Positions 27,598-37,211 are shown, counted from the stretch's first letter. The stretch is DNA of 64,000 bases from Mediterraneibacter catenae (GCF_008691045.1 NZ_VMSO01000001.1:124001-188000); one strand, 5' to 3'. Program-made: numbers and translations. The notes: generated from the letters alone by a model not told the origin.

Positions 27598-28458
27598 TCA
27601 GTTTGTAAGAGGGGTGCTTAGATACTTCTTCGGCGTAACCCCTTTGTACTTCTTGAATGTCTTAATGAAGTAGCTCTCATCGTTAAAGCCGCAGCTCATA
27701 CCGATTTCGGACACGGAATCATTAGAAGTGGCAAGTTTGAAACATGCCTGTTCGATGCGGTAGTAGTTCAGGTAATCGATGGGAGTCCGATGAGTCATCT
27801 CCCGGAAATAGCGGCAGAAATATTTTGAGTTCATTCCCGCGGCGCGCGCCAGATCGTCCAGAGTGATGCATTCATCATAGTGATCCTCGATGGTGGCGAT
27901 TACATTTTTTAAATGTTCGATCCTGAGTCCGTCCTTTGCGGAGATGCTTTGAGCCTCTCTGTACCACCCGTGTTCGAGAATATATCCGAAGAATTCATAA
28001 AATGCACCGATCACGGTGAGTTCGTGTCCTTCAGCGCGTGTCTTCATATGCCCGAACATTCTGTCGGTGATGCGGGAAAGCTCTTTGCCGGCAGGAGAGA
28101 GGTGATTGTTGATGTCAATAGAATCGCTGCTGACCTTTTTCAGCAGGCGTTCTCCAGCGGGGGTGGCTGTCATGAGAGAATCAAGATTAAACACAATACA
28201 CTCATACAGGCAATTCTTCGGTATGCCCCCGTGGAGCAGCCCTCCCTTGATAAAGATGATATCCCCTGCTTTTGCGGTGAATTCCTCCTCGCCTATAGTC
28301 ATTAGAAACTCGCCCTTCAATATCCGTATAATTTCATATTCGATGTGCCAGTGGTACGACATTTCATATCTCGGATGCGCCGGCCCAACATGATAAAACT
28401 CCATCGGAAACTCAAACGTTCCGTGTTCTTTCGCTTCCCTGTATTTGATATATTTCAC
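27598..28458 (-). CDS. AraC-family transcriptional regulator
   Basis: 286 residues. An N-terminal cupin-like sugar-sensing domain (about 1-150) has the YHWHIEYEIIRILKGE strand and AGDIIFIKGGLLH. Two helix-turn-helix motifs lie at the C-terminus (LDDLARAAGMNSKYFCRYFRE and the closing ESYFIKTFKKYKGVTPKKY). It is transcribed away from fucI and is therefore a good candidate for its control. The start is GTG at 28458 with AAAGGAG ahead of it on the - strand. AraC proteins with a cupin domain usually act as sugar-dependent activators; L-fucose or a product of it is the inferred ligand. Confidence 0.9.
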   Translation of the reverse strand: MKYIKYREAKEHGTFEFPMEFYHVGPAHPRYEMSYHWHIEYEIIRILKGEFLMTIGEEEFTAKAGDIIFIKGGLLHGGIPKNCLYECIVFNLDSLMTATPAGERLLKKVSSDSIDINNHLSPAGKELSRITDRMFGHMKTRAEGHELTVIGAFYEFFGYILEHGWYREAQSISAKDGLRIEHLKNVIATIEDHYDECITLDDLARAAGMNSKYFCRYFREMTHRTPIDYLNYYRIEQACFKLATSNDSVSEIGMSCGFNDESYFIKTFKKYKGVTPKKYLSTPLTN

Positions 28459-28652
28459 AGTATATTCTCCTTTACGTCTGATTTAATACTTTTATACAGT
28501 TTTTATATAAGGATGAGATGTGGTCTACGGGAAAAGATTATCTATTGCGATATCCCGACTCGCGGCAGATCAATCTGCAATATCTTTCCGCACGCCCATG
28601 CGCCGGCTCGAATCCGCTGCATAGCAGCTCCTTCTCGCTGTATGGCATCCGC

Positions 28653-28728
28653 CATATGCAGATATCACCGGACAACGCCGCATACAAGCAAGCTTGAGCG
28701 GCATTGCCCGCTGATATCCGCGCATGTG
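28653..28728. repeat. Long imperfect fold-back hairpin
   Basis: The left arm with GATATCACCGGACAACGCCGC (ending about 28681) pairs with a right arm whose complement reads GATATCAGCGGGCAATGCCGC (28699-28719), and CATATGC/GCATGTG extends the stem. The loop itself folds as CAAGC-AA-GCTTG. A similar design is seen at 47690-47758. Confidence 0.7.
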
Positions 28729-28780
28729 CTGATTTTGTACAAAAAGTGAATATCTTTATATTTTTATTCTATTATAGCAC

Positions 28781-28809
28781 GAGACAAACAAAAAAAATAG
28801 TATTATAAT
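28781..28809 (+). promoter_or_regulatory. Probable fucI promoter
   Basis: GAGACA (28781-28786), 17-nt spacer, TATAAT (28804-28809). The weak -35 is what one expects of a promoter needing an activator, in line with the divergent AraC gene. No copy of the LacI-type operator seen at 33388 is present here. Confidence 0.55.
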
Positions 28810-28858
28810 GATAGACAAGAAACGAGCTATAAAGCCAAAGAAGAGGAGGAATGTTACT

Positions 28859-30664
28859 ATGGCAGAAAACAGATACGTAGGCTCTTATCCGGTAATCGGC
28901 ATCAGACCTACCATCGACGGAAGAAAAGGCGTTCTCGATGTAAGAGGATCTCTGGAAGATCAGACAATGGCTATGGCTAAGAACGCTGCGAAACTGTTTG
29001 AGGAGAACCTGAAATACTCAAACGGCGAGCCGGTTAAGGTTGTTATTGCTGACTCCACGATCGGACGTGTCGGCGAGAGTGCTGCCTGCGCGGACAAGTT
29101 CAGAAAAGAAGGCGTTGACATCACTCTGACAGTTACACCGTGCTGGTGCTACGGGTCAGAGACAATGGATATGGATCCGCAGACGATCAAGGCTGTATGG
29201 GGCCTGAACGCTACAGAGAGACCGGGCGCTGTATACCTGGCATCCGTTCTTGCCACACACGCTCAGAAAGGTCTTCCGGCATTCGGTATCTACGGACATG
29301 ACGTTCAGGATGCTGACGATATGACGATCCCGGAAGATGTTAAAGAGAAACTGTTAAGATTCGGCCGTGCAGCAGTTGCAGCTGCTTCCATGAGAGGAAA
29401 ATCATGGCTGCAGATCGGTTCCGTTACAATGGGTATCGGCGGATCTATCATCGATCAGGATTTCATCGAGTCTTATCTTGGCATGCGCGTTGAGTCTGTT
29501 GACGAGGTTGAGATCATCCGCCGCATGACAGAAGGCATCTACGATGAGGCTGAGTACCAGAAAGCTCTTGCATGGGCAAAAGAAAAATGCCACATCGGAT
29601 TTGACAAGAACCCGGAACACTTGCAGAAATCACAGGAAGAGAAAGAAAAACAGTTCGAGTTCGTTGTTAAGATGGCAGTTATCATCAAAGACCTGATGCA
29701 GGGCAACAAGAACTTCCCGGAGGAGCTTTCAGAGGAAGCAATCGGACACAATGCGATCGCAGCAGGTTTCCAGGGACAGAGACAGTGGACTGACTTCTAT
29801 CCGAACGGAGATTTCGCAGAGGCAATGCTCAACTCTTCATTTGACTGGGATGGAGCACGTGAGCCGTACATCCTTGCTACAGAGAATGACGTGCTTAACG
29901 GTCTTGGAATGCTGTTCATGAAACTCCTCACAAACCGTGCACAGATGTTCGCGGATGTTCGTACATACTGGAGCCCGGAGGCTGTTAAGAGAGTGACAGG
30001 ATATGATCTTGAGGGTGTTGCAAAAGAGAACGGCGGTATCATCCACCTGATCAACTCAGGAGCATGCTGTCTTGATGCAAGCGGTGCGGCAAAAGATGAG
30101 AACGGCAACGGCGTTATGAAAGAATGGTGGAATGTAACAGAAGAAGACCAGCAGGCCATCATGGACGCTACAACATGGAACATGGCTGACCTCGGATACT
30201 TCCGCGGCGGCGGATACTCCAGCCGTTTCGAAACAAAAGTACAGATGCCGGCTACAATGATCCGTCTGAACCTTGTAAAGGGCCTTGGACCGATGCTTCA
30301 GATTGCAGAAGGATGGACAGTAGGACTTCCGGAGGATGTATCTGACACACTGTGGAAACGTACAGACTATACATGGCCGTGTACATGGTTCGCTCCGAGA
30401 TGCGACGGCAAAGAAGGCGCATTTAAGTCCGCTTACGATGTAATGAACAACTGGGGAGCTAACCACGGTGCAATCTCCTACGGACACATTGGTGCAGATC
30501 TTATTACATTCGCATCTATGCTCCGTATCCCGGTTGCTATGCATAACGTACCGGAAGACAAGATCTTCCGTCCGGCAGCATGGAATGCATTCGGAATGGA
30601 CAAGGAAGGCGCTGATTACAGAGCTTGCGCAAACTACGGTGCTCTTTACAAACCGTACAAATAA
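28859..30664 (+). CDS. fucI: L-fucose isomerase
   Basis: 601 residues, the usual length for FucI, which interconverts L-fucose and L-fuculose (and D-arabinose/D-ribulose) with Mn2+. The start region [20 protein letters not shown] is family-typical. The metal-binding residues correspond to E342 (ATENDVLNG), D366 (MFADVRTYW) and H536 ([11 protein letters not shown]), matching E337, D361 and H528 of the E. coli enzyme. ATG 28859 has AGAGGAGGA eight bases upstream; an earlier in-frame ATG at 28808 overlaps the -10 box and is rejected. First enzyme of the local fucose pathway. Confidence 0.97.
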   Translation: MAENRYVGSYPVIGIRPTIDGRKGVLDVRGSLEDQTMAMAKNAAKLFEENLKYSNGEPVKVVIADSTIGRVGESAACADKFRKEGVDITLTVTPCWCYGSETMDMDPQTIKAVWGLNATERPGAVYLASVLATHAQKGLPAFGIYGHDVQDADDMTIPEDVKEKLLRFGRAAVAAASMRGKSWLQIGSVTMGIGGSIIDQDFIESYLGMRVESVDEVEIIRRMTEGIYDEAEYQKALAWAKEKCHIGFDKNPEHLQKSQEEKEKQFEFVVKMAVIIKDLMQGNKNFPEELSEEAIGHNAIAAGFQGQRQWTDFYPNGDFAEAMLNSSFDWDGAREPYILATENDVLNGLGMLFMKLLTNRAQMFADVRTYWSPEAVKRVTGYDLEGVAKENGGIIHLINSGACCLDASGAAKDENGNGVMKEWWNVTEEDQQAIMDATTWNMADLGYFRGGGYSSRFETKVQMPATMIRLNLVKGLGPMLQIAEGWTVGLPEDVSDTLWKRTDYTWPCTWFAPRCDGKEGAFKSAYDVMNNWGANHGAISYGHIGADLITFASMLRIPVAMHNVPEDKIFRPAAWNAFGMDKEGADYRACANYGALYKPYK

Positions 30665-30703
30665 TAGATCGTTGACATTTGCATAAAGTATGAAGAGAAA
30701 GGG

Positions 30704-30732
30704 GAGGGTTGAAAGCAAAACTTTCAACCCTC
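30704..30732 (+). terminator. Hairpin between fucI and the kinase gene
   Basis: GAGGGTTGAAAG (30704-30715) and CTTTCAACCCTC (30721-30732) form a perfect 12-bp stem with a 5-nt loop. Only a weak T-rich stretch follows, so it may give partial termination or protect fucI mRNA. Confidence 0.6.
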
Positions 30733-30750
30733 TTGTCTAAGGAGGAAAAA

Positions 30751-32217
30751 ATGGAGAAGAAAGTATTGGCTTTTGACTTTGGCGCTTCGGGCGGCAGAGC
30801 AATGTGCGGAACTTTTGACGGTGAGAAAATCACGATTGAAGAACTGCACCGTTTTTCCAATGATCCGGTTATCTTAAACGGTACAATGTACTGGGATGTG
30901 CTCCGTCTTTTCTTTGAGATCAAGCAGGGACTTATTAAAGCTAAAAAATGCGGAAAGATTGAGAGTATCGGTATTGATACGTGGGGCGTTGATTTTGGCC
31001 TGATCGACAGCGAGGGCCGTCTTCTTGAGAATCCGGTCCACTACCGTGACAGCCGGACAGAGGGGATGCTTGCAGAAAGCTTCAAGATGATCGACAAGCA
31101 GAAATTCTACGAGATTACAGGCAATCAGTTTATGGAAATCAATACTGCATTCCAGCTTCTGTATCTTCTGAAGAACAGAAAAGATCTGCTTGACCGCGCA
31201 GATAAGATGATCCTGATGCCTGACCTGTTTAACTATTTCCTGACAGGAGCAAAGAAAGCGGAATATTCTATCGCGTCTACCACACAGCTCCTGGATGCGA
31301 GAAAAGGACAGTGGTCGGATGAGGTGCTCGATGCACTGGAACTTCCGAAGCATATCTTCCCGGAGATTGTTCCTACGGGAACGAAAGTCGGGGAACTGAC
31401 AGATGAAATCTGCACAGAACTTGGACTTGATAAGATAGATGTTATGGCTGTTGCGGGACATGATACACAGTGTGCGCTTGTGGCTGTTCCGGCGTCGGAG
31501 GAAGATTTTATCTTCTTAAGCTGCGGTACATGGTCATTGCTCGGAACCGAACTTGCCGAGCCGATCATCAATGACAAGTCAGAGTATTACAATATAACAA
31601 ACGAAGGCGGATATGGAAGAAAAATCTCTTTCCTTAAGAATATTATCGGTCTGTGGTGCATCCAGGAAAGCCGCCGTCAGTGGATCCGTGAGGGTCAGGA
31701 GTACGGGTTCGGTGATCTGGAGATCATGGCGAAAGAGGCTCCGTCGCTTCGGTGCTTTATCGATCCGGATGCTCCGGAGTTTACGCCGGCAGGCGATGTG
31801 CCTGGCCGTATCCGTGAATTCTGCAGGAGAACCGGACAGCCGGTGCCGGAGAGCATTGGAGAGGTTGTCCGCTGCATCAACGAAAGTCTTGCAATGAAGT
31901 ACCGTCATGCGATGGAAGAGATCAAAGACTGTACAGGTAAAGATTACCAGACTGTCTACATGGTGGGCGGCGGCACACAGAGTGCCCTGCTGTGCCAGTT
32001 TACGGCAAACGCCTGCGGATGCCGCGTGAGCGCCGGACCGGTCGAGGCTACAGTGCTGGGAAATGTCGCACTGCAGCTTATGGCTTCGGGGGATATCAAG
32101 TCTCTCGGCGAGGCGCGAGAAATCATAAAACGCTCTCAGGATATTAAGATTTACGAGCCTCAGAATACAGCAGAGTGGGACGAGGCATATGAGAGATTTA
32201 AAAAGATTCTTGTATAG
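30751..32217 (+). CDS. FGGY carbohydrate kinase, RhaB-like; probable L-fuculokinase
   Basis: 488 residues of the FGGY kinase fold: first phosphate loop FDFGASGGRAM, a WGVDFGLID segment, AGHDTQCALVAVP with the catalytic Asp, SCGTWSLLG and the second nucleotide-binding part VGGGTQSALLCQF. By sequence type it is close to rhamnulokinase (the GAS-GR start is the RhaB hallmark). Its position right after fucI and with no rhamnose isomerase in view suggests that it phosphorylates L-fuculose. ATG 30751 has AAGGAGG six bases upstream. Confidence 0.88.
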   Translation: MEKKVLAFDFGASGGRAMCGTFDGEKITIEELHRFSNDPVILNGTMYWDVLRLFFEIKQGLIKAKKCGKIESIGIDTWGVDFGLIDSEGRLLENPVHYRDSRTEGMLAESFKMIDKQKFYEITGNQFMEINTAFQLLYLLKNRKDLLDRADKMILMPDLFNYFLTGAKKAEYSIASTTQLLDARKGQWSDEVLDALELPKHIFPEIVPTGTKVGELTDEICTELGLDKIDVMAVAGHDTQCALVAVPASEEDFIFLSCGTWSLLGTELAEPIINDKSEYYNITNEGGYGRKISFLKNIIGLWCIQESRRQWIREGQEYGFGDLEIMAKEAPSLRCFIDPDAPEFTPAGDVPGRIREFCRRTGQPVPESIGEVVRCINESLAMKYRHAMEEIKDCTGKDYQTVYMVGGGTQSALLCQFTANACGCRVSAGPVEATVLGNVALQLMASGDIKSLGEAREIIKRSQDIKIYEPQNTAEWDEAYERFKKILV

Positions 32218-32239
32218 ACTTGACTGTCAAAGTGCTGTG

Positions 32240-32291
32240 TGTTTTAATTAAAACAGCAATTGCATTAGACAGAATGCATAAAACGGTTCGC
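32240..32291 (+). promoter_or_regulatory. Palindrome and operator half-site before the LacI gene
   Basis: A 16-bp AT-rich perfect palindrome (TGTTTTAATTAAAACA, 32240-32255) is followed by ACGGTTCGC (32283-32291), which matches half of the operator at 33388-33409. This suggests that the LacI-type protein also controls its own gene. Confidence 0.45.
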
Positions 32292-32316
32292 CAGCTCCCC
32301 GAAAGGAGAGTAAAAA

Positions 32317-33315
32317 ATGGCTGCAACGATTCGCGATATCAGAGACAGGACCGGCCTTTCCCTGGCGACGATTTCCAAATACTTAAATGGCGGGAATGTG
32401 CTTCCGAGGAACCGGAAACTGATCGAAGAAGCAATCGAAGAATTACATTATGAAGTGAACGAACTGGCAAGAGGACTGGTCACAAACCGTACAAAGACGA
32501 TAGGAGTCCTGGTATATGATATTCAGTGCATTTTCGTGGGGAATATGCTTCATTATCTGGGGCAGGCACTCCATCAGAACGGTTATGGCATGCTGATCTG
32601 TGACTCCTGTAATGATGCGGAGATTGAGTCGAAGAATCTTCAGTTCCTGTTGAACAGAAAAGTAGACGGTATCCTCGTGTTTGCCGTCAGCCTGAATGGG
32701 ACGTTTTTAAAATCTGCAAGGAAAGCGGATGTGCCGGTGGTGCTGCTGGACCGGGCTTTTCGTAACGAGGAGTTTGACTGTATCGAGATTGACAACAGAA
32801 CAGCAATGCTGCGGGCAACAAATAAGCTGATCAGGCGGGGGCATAACAGGATTGCACTTGTTGCATCTAATATCGAATACACCGGAATGGAGAGGATGAA
32901 AGGGTTCGAAGATGCACTGTCGGACGCAGGGATTCTGATCCCTGATGCTTACCGTGTGTACGGAAGACATTCTTTTGAACTTGGGTATCAGGGGATGAAA
33001 GGCCTTCTGGAACTGCCTGAACCACCTACTGCGGTGATCCTGAGCAATTACGATACCACGCTTGGCGGTATAATGGCGGTAAACGAGTCGCAGTTTACGT
33101 GTCCCAGGGACGTGTCAATTATCGGTTTTGATGATCTGCTTATGTCAAAGGTGATCCGGCCGAGACTCTGGATCGTGGCCCAGCCTATGGAAGAAATGTC
33201 GAAAAGAGCGGTCGAACTGCTCTTGAAACGCATTTCGCACGAGGAAGAAGGCGGGCCTCTCAGGATAAGTTTCAGCGCCGGAATACGGGAGGGAGATTCA
33301 ATCCGAAATCTTTAG
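32317..33315 (+). CDS. LacI-family transcriptional repressor
   Basis: 332 residues. The N-terminal helix-turn-helix and hinge (IRDIRDRTGLSLATISKYLNG, then YEVNELARGLVTNRT) are typical of LacI/RbsR/PurR proteins. A periplasmic-binding-protein-like sugar domain (about 62-332) follows. GAAAGGAG precedes the ATG. It lies between the catabolic genes and the importer, whose promoter carries a perfect LacI-type palindrome. The ligand is probably L-fucose or a phosphorylated intermediate. Confidence 0.93.
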   Translation: MAATIRDIRDRTGLSLATISKYLNGGNVLPRNRKLIEEAIEELHYEVNELARGLVTNRTKTIGVLVYDIQCIFVGNMLHYLGQALHQNGYGMLICDSCNDAEIESKNLQFLLNRKVDGILVFAVSLNGTFLKSARKADVPVVLLDRAFRNEEFDCIEIDNRTAMLRATNKLIRRGHNRIALVASNIEYTGMERMKGFEDALSDAGILIPDAYRVYGRHSFELGYQGMKGLLELPEPPTAVILSNYDTTLGGIMAVNESQFTCPRDVSIIGFDDLLMSKVIRPRLWIVAQPMEEMSKRAVELLLKRISHEEEGGPLRISFSAGIREGDSIRNL

Positions 33316-33387
33316 AAAATTTGGGCATTATGTACAGAAAAAGAGCCGTAAACTCCATAATATCAATCTGACTTTGGTCAATACGAC

Positions 33388-33425
33388 AAAAGCGAACCGG
33401 TTCGCTTTTAAAAAGTTCGCTTTTG
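33388..33425 (+). promoter_or_regulatory. LacI-type operator plus adjoining half-site
   Basis: AAAAGCGAACC (33388-33398) is followed at once by its exact mirror GGTTCGCTTTT (33399-33409), a 22-bp perfect palindrome with the central CG of LacI-family operators. A further half-site GTTCGCTTTTG lies at about 33415-33425, abutting the -35 box. Confidence 0.88.
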
Positions 33426-33454
33426 TTGACAAAGGGTAAAAGCAGTTGTATAAT
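33426..33454 (+). promoter_or_regulatory. Promoter of the importer operon
   Basis: TTGACA (33426-33431), 17-nt spacer, TATAAT (33449-33454): full consensus for sigma-A. It lies between the two LacI-type sites, as expected for a strongly repressed gene set. Confidence 0.9.
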
Positions 33455-33530
33455 TTCACTATACGGGCACTTTTTATTTATGATAAATGTCAAAAATGCC
33501 TGAAAACTGCAAACAAAAATGTATAGGGAA

Positions 33531-33548
33531 AAAGCGAACCGTTACGCG
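33531..33548 (+). promoter_or_regulatory. Second LacI-type operator downstream of the promoter
   Basis: AAAGCGAACCGTTACGC (from 33531) shares the AAAGCGAACC half with the upstream operator; the other half is imperfect. The two centres are about 141 bp apart, which would allow looping by a tetramer or two-site binding. Confidence 0.65.
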
Positions 33549-33639
33549 CAAACGAATGAGGAATGGGAGAATCATTACTTAAAAATGAGGCACCATGAAT
33601 CAGAACAATTCATCGAATGAAAAGATGGGAGGAAGAAAA

Positions 33640-34614
33640 GTGGAAAGTATCAAACAAAATCCTTTAGTCAAAAAGGTGGGATTTAACAGAATCGTGCTGT
33701 GCATCGTACTGCTCCTGATGTACGGACTGTTCTGCGCCCTGACCGGAGGCGATTTCTTCGGTATGCGCCGTATCTTAAGCGCATTGAACTATGCGTACTT
33801 CCTGGGATTTTTATCACTGGCAGTTACGTTTGTCATTGCGACAGGAGGAATTGATTTCTCCATAGGACCGGTTATGTTCTGCTGCGCATTGATGGCAGGC
33901 TTCTGTTTTACAATGTACGGCATGCCGATGCCGGCAGCGCTGCTGATAAGCCTGGTGATCGGACTTGCATTCGGTATTTTCAACGGATACCTGGTGGCGT
34001 ACTGGAATGTGCCGTCATTCATTACATCCATGGCGAGCATGAACATAGCAAAAGGACTTGCATCAGTATTTACTAAGACACAGTCTGTAAGCTGGCCGCA
34101 GTCCAGTCAGGAGGGCGGATGGTTCAGAAATCTGGTAACGATCGAAGATATTCCGGTAGGTCTGATTATCCTGATTGTTATTGCAGTTGTCTGTGCTATT
34201 CTTCTGAATCAGACAAAGATGGGACGCTATATCCTTTCTCTTGGAAGCAACAAGGAAGCTGTAAGACTTTCTGGTGTTAATGTAAAAAAATGGGAAATGT
34301 CGGCATATGTTGTCTGCGGACTTCTGGTCGGCATCGCGGCAATCTTCTTTGTAGGCGCATATTCAACGGTACAGCCTGGTTATGGTGACCAGTATAACAA
34401 TGAGGCAATCGCCGGATGCGTAATGGGCGGAACATCCATGGCAGGCGGACTTGCATCGATCAGTGGTACGATCATAGGCGTGTTCATTATTTCACTCCTT
34501 CAGGAAGGAATTATGGCGCTTGGCCTTGATAAGAACCTTCAGCTGATCATCACAGGAATTATCGTTATCGTTGCAGTATTCGCTGACGTTGTGGCAAGAC
34601 GCAGGAAGAACTAA
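33640..34614 (+). CDS. Sugar ABC transporter permease (RbsC-like), first
   Basis: 324 residues from the chosen start, with eight to ten membrane helices and the RbsC-type segments VTFVIATGGIDFSIG, GSNKEAVRLSGVNV and GGTSMAGGLASISGT. It would form half of the channel of an inner-membrane pentose/deoxyhexose importer. I chose GTG 33640 because GGGAGGA (33628-33634) is spaced for it; ATG 33595 would add 15 residues with only a weak site. A second, related permease gene lies after the ATPase, so the channel is probably a heterodimer. Confidence 0.9.
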   Translation: MESIKQNPLVKKVGFNRIVLCIVLLLMYGLFCALTGGDFFGMRRILSALNYAYFLGFLSLAVTFVIATGGIDFSIGPVMFCCALMAGFCFTMYGMPMPAALLISLVIGLAFGIFNGYLVAYWNVPSFITSMASMNIAKGLASVFTKTQSVSWPQSSQEGGWFRNLVTIEDIPVGLIILIVIAVVCAILLNQTKMGRYILSLGSNKEAVRLSGVNVKKWEMSAYVVCGLLVGIAAIFFVGAYSTVQPGYGDQYNNEAIAGCVMGGTSMAGGLASISGTIIGVFIISLLQEGIMALGLDKNLQLIITGIIVIVAVFADVVARRRKN

Positions 34615-34667
34615 AGACGGTACATGGAAATCAGTAAGTGTGATTGAGAAAGGCAAGGGTAAAGAAT

Positions 34668-36164
34668 ATGGGCGAAGTTATATTAACAATGAAGGGAATC
34701 GACAAATCTTTCCCGGGTGTTCATGCACTGGACCATGTAGATCTGGAAGTCCGAAAAGGTGAAGTACACGCACTCATGGGAGAAAACGGTGCCGGAAAGT
34801 CAACATTAATGAAGGTGCTGACAGGTATCTATAAAAAAGATTCCGGAACAATTACATATGAAGGAAAAGAAGTAGAATTTCATAATACAAGAGAAGCGCA
34901 GGATGCAGGAGTCGTAATCGTGCATCAGGAGCTGAATATGCTCGGTCATCTGACAGTTGCCCAGAATATTTTCATCGGACGTGAGTTTAAGAAGGGTATC
35001 CGTATTGATGACAAAAAGATGAACGAGGAAGCAAAGAAGCTTTTTGACAGGATGCATATTGATATTGATCCGAAGGAGACGATGAGTAAGCTGACAGTCG
35101 GAAAGCAGCAGATGTGTGAGATTGCAAAAGCAATTTCCCATAAGGCGAAGGTTATCATCTTTGACGAGCCGTCAGCAGCTCTGACGGAGTCGGAGATTGA
35201 AGAGCTGTTCAAGATCATCCGCGATTTGAGAGACCAGGGGCTGGGTATTGTTTATATTTCCCACCGTATGGATGAGATCAAGGTGATTACAGACCGTGTG
35301 ACGGTTATGCGTGACGGTGCTTATGTAGGTACTCTGATTACGAAAGACTGTACAAAAGATGATATCATTAACATGATGGTCGGCCGTGTGATCTACGAAG
35401 ATCCGAAGACTCAGAACATGACACCTAAGGGATCGCCGGTTGTGCTGAAGGTAGATCATCTTAATGCGGGCAAGATGGTTCAGGATGTAAGCTTTGAACT
35501 TCATAAAGGTGAAGTGCTCGGCTTCTCAGGACTGATGGGCGCAGGACGTACCGAGACGATGAGAGCGCTGTTTGGAGCAGACCCGATCGACAGCGGTGAC
35601 ATCTACATTAACGGGCAGAAGGTTACTATTAAGAGCCCGCAGGATGCAGTTAAGCACGGTATCGGTTATCTGTCGGAGGACAGAAAGAGATACGGTATTG
35701 TTGTTCAGAAGTCGGTGGCAGAGAACACGACGATGGCTGATCTTGACGAATTCTCCAACGGTCCGTTTATCAATAAGAAGAAAGAGAAAGAAGTCGCAAA
35801 CAAATATGTGGAGTCACTTGCAACGAAGACACCAAGCGTTGACCAGCTTGTTGTAAATCTGTCAGGTGGTAACCAGCAGAAAGTCGTTATTGCAAAATGG
35901 CTGACAAGAAACTGTGATATTCTCATTTTCGACGAGCCGACAAGAGGTATCGATGTCGGAGCTAAGAATGAAATCTATAAGCTGATGAACCAGCTTGCAG
36001 CAGAAGGCAAAGCCATTATAATGGTTTCCTCAGAAATGACCGAAATCTTGCGTATGAGCGACAGGATTGTCGTTATGTGTGAAGGCAAGAAGACCGGTGA
36101 ACTGGATATTTCCGAGGCTACACAGGAAAATATCATGAACATGGCTACAAGAGAGATTAGTTAG
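34668..36164 (+). CDS. Sugar ABC transporter ATP-binding protein (RbsA-like, double domain)
   Basis: 498 residues with two ATPase domains. The first has Walker A GENGAGKST, signature LTVGKQQM and Walker B VIIFDEPSAAL. The second has the degenerate Walker A GLMGAGRTE and signature LSGGNQQK, as in RbsA/MglA/XylG. It powers uptake through the two permeases. ATG 34668 has AAGGGT about eight bases upstream; the in-frame TTG at 34644 is less likely. Part of the operon from the promoter at 33426. Confidence 0.94.
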   Translation: MGEVILTMKGIDKSFPGVHALDHVDLEVRKGEVHALMGENGAGKSTLMKVLTGIYKKDSGTITYEGKEVEFHNTREAQDAGVVIVHQELNMLGHLTVAQNIFIGREFKKGIRIDDKKMNEEAKKLFDRMHIDIDPKETMSKLTVGKQQMCEIAKAISHKAKVIIFDEPSAALTESEIEELFKIIRDLRDQGLGIVYISHRMDEIKVITDRVTVMRDGAYVGTLITKDCTKDDIINMMVGRVIYEDPKTQNMTPKGSPVVLKVDHLNAGKMVQDVSFELHKGEVLGFSGLMGAGRTETMRALFGADPIDSGDIYINGQKVTIKSPQDAVKHGIGYLSEDRKRYGIVVQKSVAENTTMADLDEFSNGPFINKKKEKEVANKYVESLATKTPSVDQLVVNLSGGNQQKVVIAKWLTRNCDILIFDEPTRGIDVGAKNEIYKLMNQLAAEGKAIIMVSSEMTEILRMSDRIVVMCEGKKTGELDISEATQENIMNMATREIS

Positions 36165-36177
36165 GGAGGAAAATGTG

Positions 36178-37188
36178 ATGGCAAATAAATCAGTAAGTAA
36201 AACGGCCGGCACGAATAAGTCGTTCATTGACAAAATGGGCGGTCAGCAATTTATCGTCCTGATCATCGTCATTGTAATGTTTATCTTTTTCAGTGCAATG
36301 AGCCCCGGATTCAGAAAGTATACAACGGTAGTAAGTATTCTTGATTATTCTTACTATATCGCGTTGATGGCAATCGGTGTTACGTTCCCGCTTCTGACAG
36401 GCGGTGTTGACCTTTCAATCGGAACAGGTCTGATCTGTTACTCGCTGATCGGCGGACTTCTGGTGCGTCAGCATGGAATGCCGGTCGCGGTAGGGATGCT
36501 TGTAACTATTTTGATCGGTATTGTTTTCGGTATTATTAACGGATGCCTGGTGGCACTGATGGATCTGCCGCCATTTCTGGCAACTTTGTGTACCTGTATG
36601 ATCACCCGTGGTTTTGGTGCGTTTGTAGTAGGCGGCTATGGTATTCCGTGGCCGGCAGCAGGACAGGAAGGCGGATGGTTCAGAAGTATCTTCAAGATTC
36701 AGATGGGCGGTCAGAACATTCCGATCGGTTTTCTTTGGATCATCCTTCTGGTTATCATCATGAGTTTCGTACTGAACCACACAAAGATGGGACGTTACAC
36801 ACGTGCGATCGGAAGTAATAAAGAAGCAACAAGGCTTTCAGGAGTCAATGTTAAGTTTTACCATATAATGGCATATGTGATCTGCGGACTCTTTGCAGGG
36901 CTTGCAGCAATTGCTTACTCGGCAATTTTCGCTACAGTTCAGCCGGGCAGCGGCGCCGGATTTGAGATGGATGCAATCGGCGGTGCAATCGTCGGCGGTG
37001 TGTCTATGTCAGGTGCCGTAGGAAATGTTACAGGTACTCTGATCGGTGTCTTTGTTATCTGTCTGTTGAAGACAGGACTTCCGTTCATCGGACTGACTGC
37101 GAACTGGCAGCAGATCATTACAGGTTTTGTCCTGATCATAGCTGTATTGATCGATATCTTTAAGAGAAAGAAAGAGTCAGGACAATAA
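36178..37188 (+). CDS. Sugar ABC transporter permease (RbsC-like), second
   Basis: 336 residues with RbsC-type helices and the motifs VTFPLLTGGVDLSIG, GSNKEATRLSGVNVKF and GGVSMSGAVGNVTGT. It is clearly related to the first permease but is not a recent duplicate. AGGGAGGA (36163-36170) overlaps the end of the ATPase gene, eight bases before ATG 36178; a GTG at 36175 is possible. Confidence 0.93.
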   Translation: MANKSVSKTAGTNKSFIDKMGGQQFIVLIIVIVMFIFFSAMSPGFRKYTTVVSILDYSYYIALMAIGVTFPLLTGGVDLSIGTGLICYSLIGGLLVRQHGMPVAVGMLVTILIGIVFGIINGCLVALMDLPPFLATLCTCMITRGFGAFVVGGYGIPWPAAGQEGGWFRSIFKIQMGGQNIPIGFLWIILLVIIMSFVLNHTKMGRYTRAIGSNKEATRLSGVNVKFYHIMAYVICGLFAGLAAIAYSAIFATVQPGSGAGFEMDAIGGAIVGGVSMSGAVGNVTGTLIGVFVICLLKTGLPFIGLTANWQQIITGFVLIIAVLIDIFKRKKESGQ

Positions 37189-37211
37189 TCAATTTAATTT
37201 CAGTGATAGAT

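Larger units (their letters stand above)
28459..28858. other. Divergent control region between the AraC gene and fucI
   Basis: 400 bases without a credible gene. The side near the AraC gene is AT-rich with several TATA-like stretches on the - strand (about 28480-28520). The middle (28540-28730) is GC-rich and full of inverted repeats. The part next to fucI carries its promoter. Confidence 0.6.
33316..33639 (+). other. Control region of the sugar importer operon
   Basis: 324 bases holding two operator-like sites and a consensus promoter (separate entries), a leader of about 170 nt and no gene. In-frame ATGs at 33595 and 33625 precede the chosen start of the permease gene. Confidence 0.6.
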
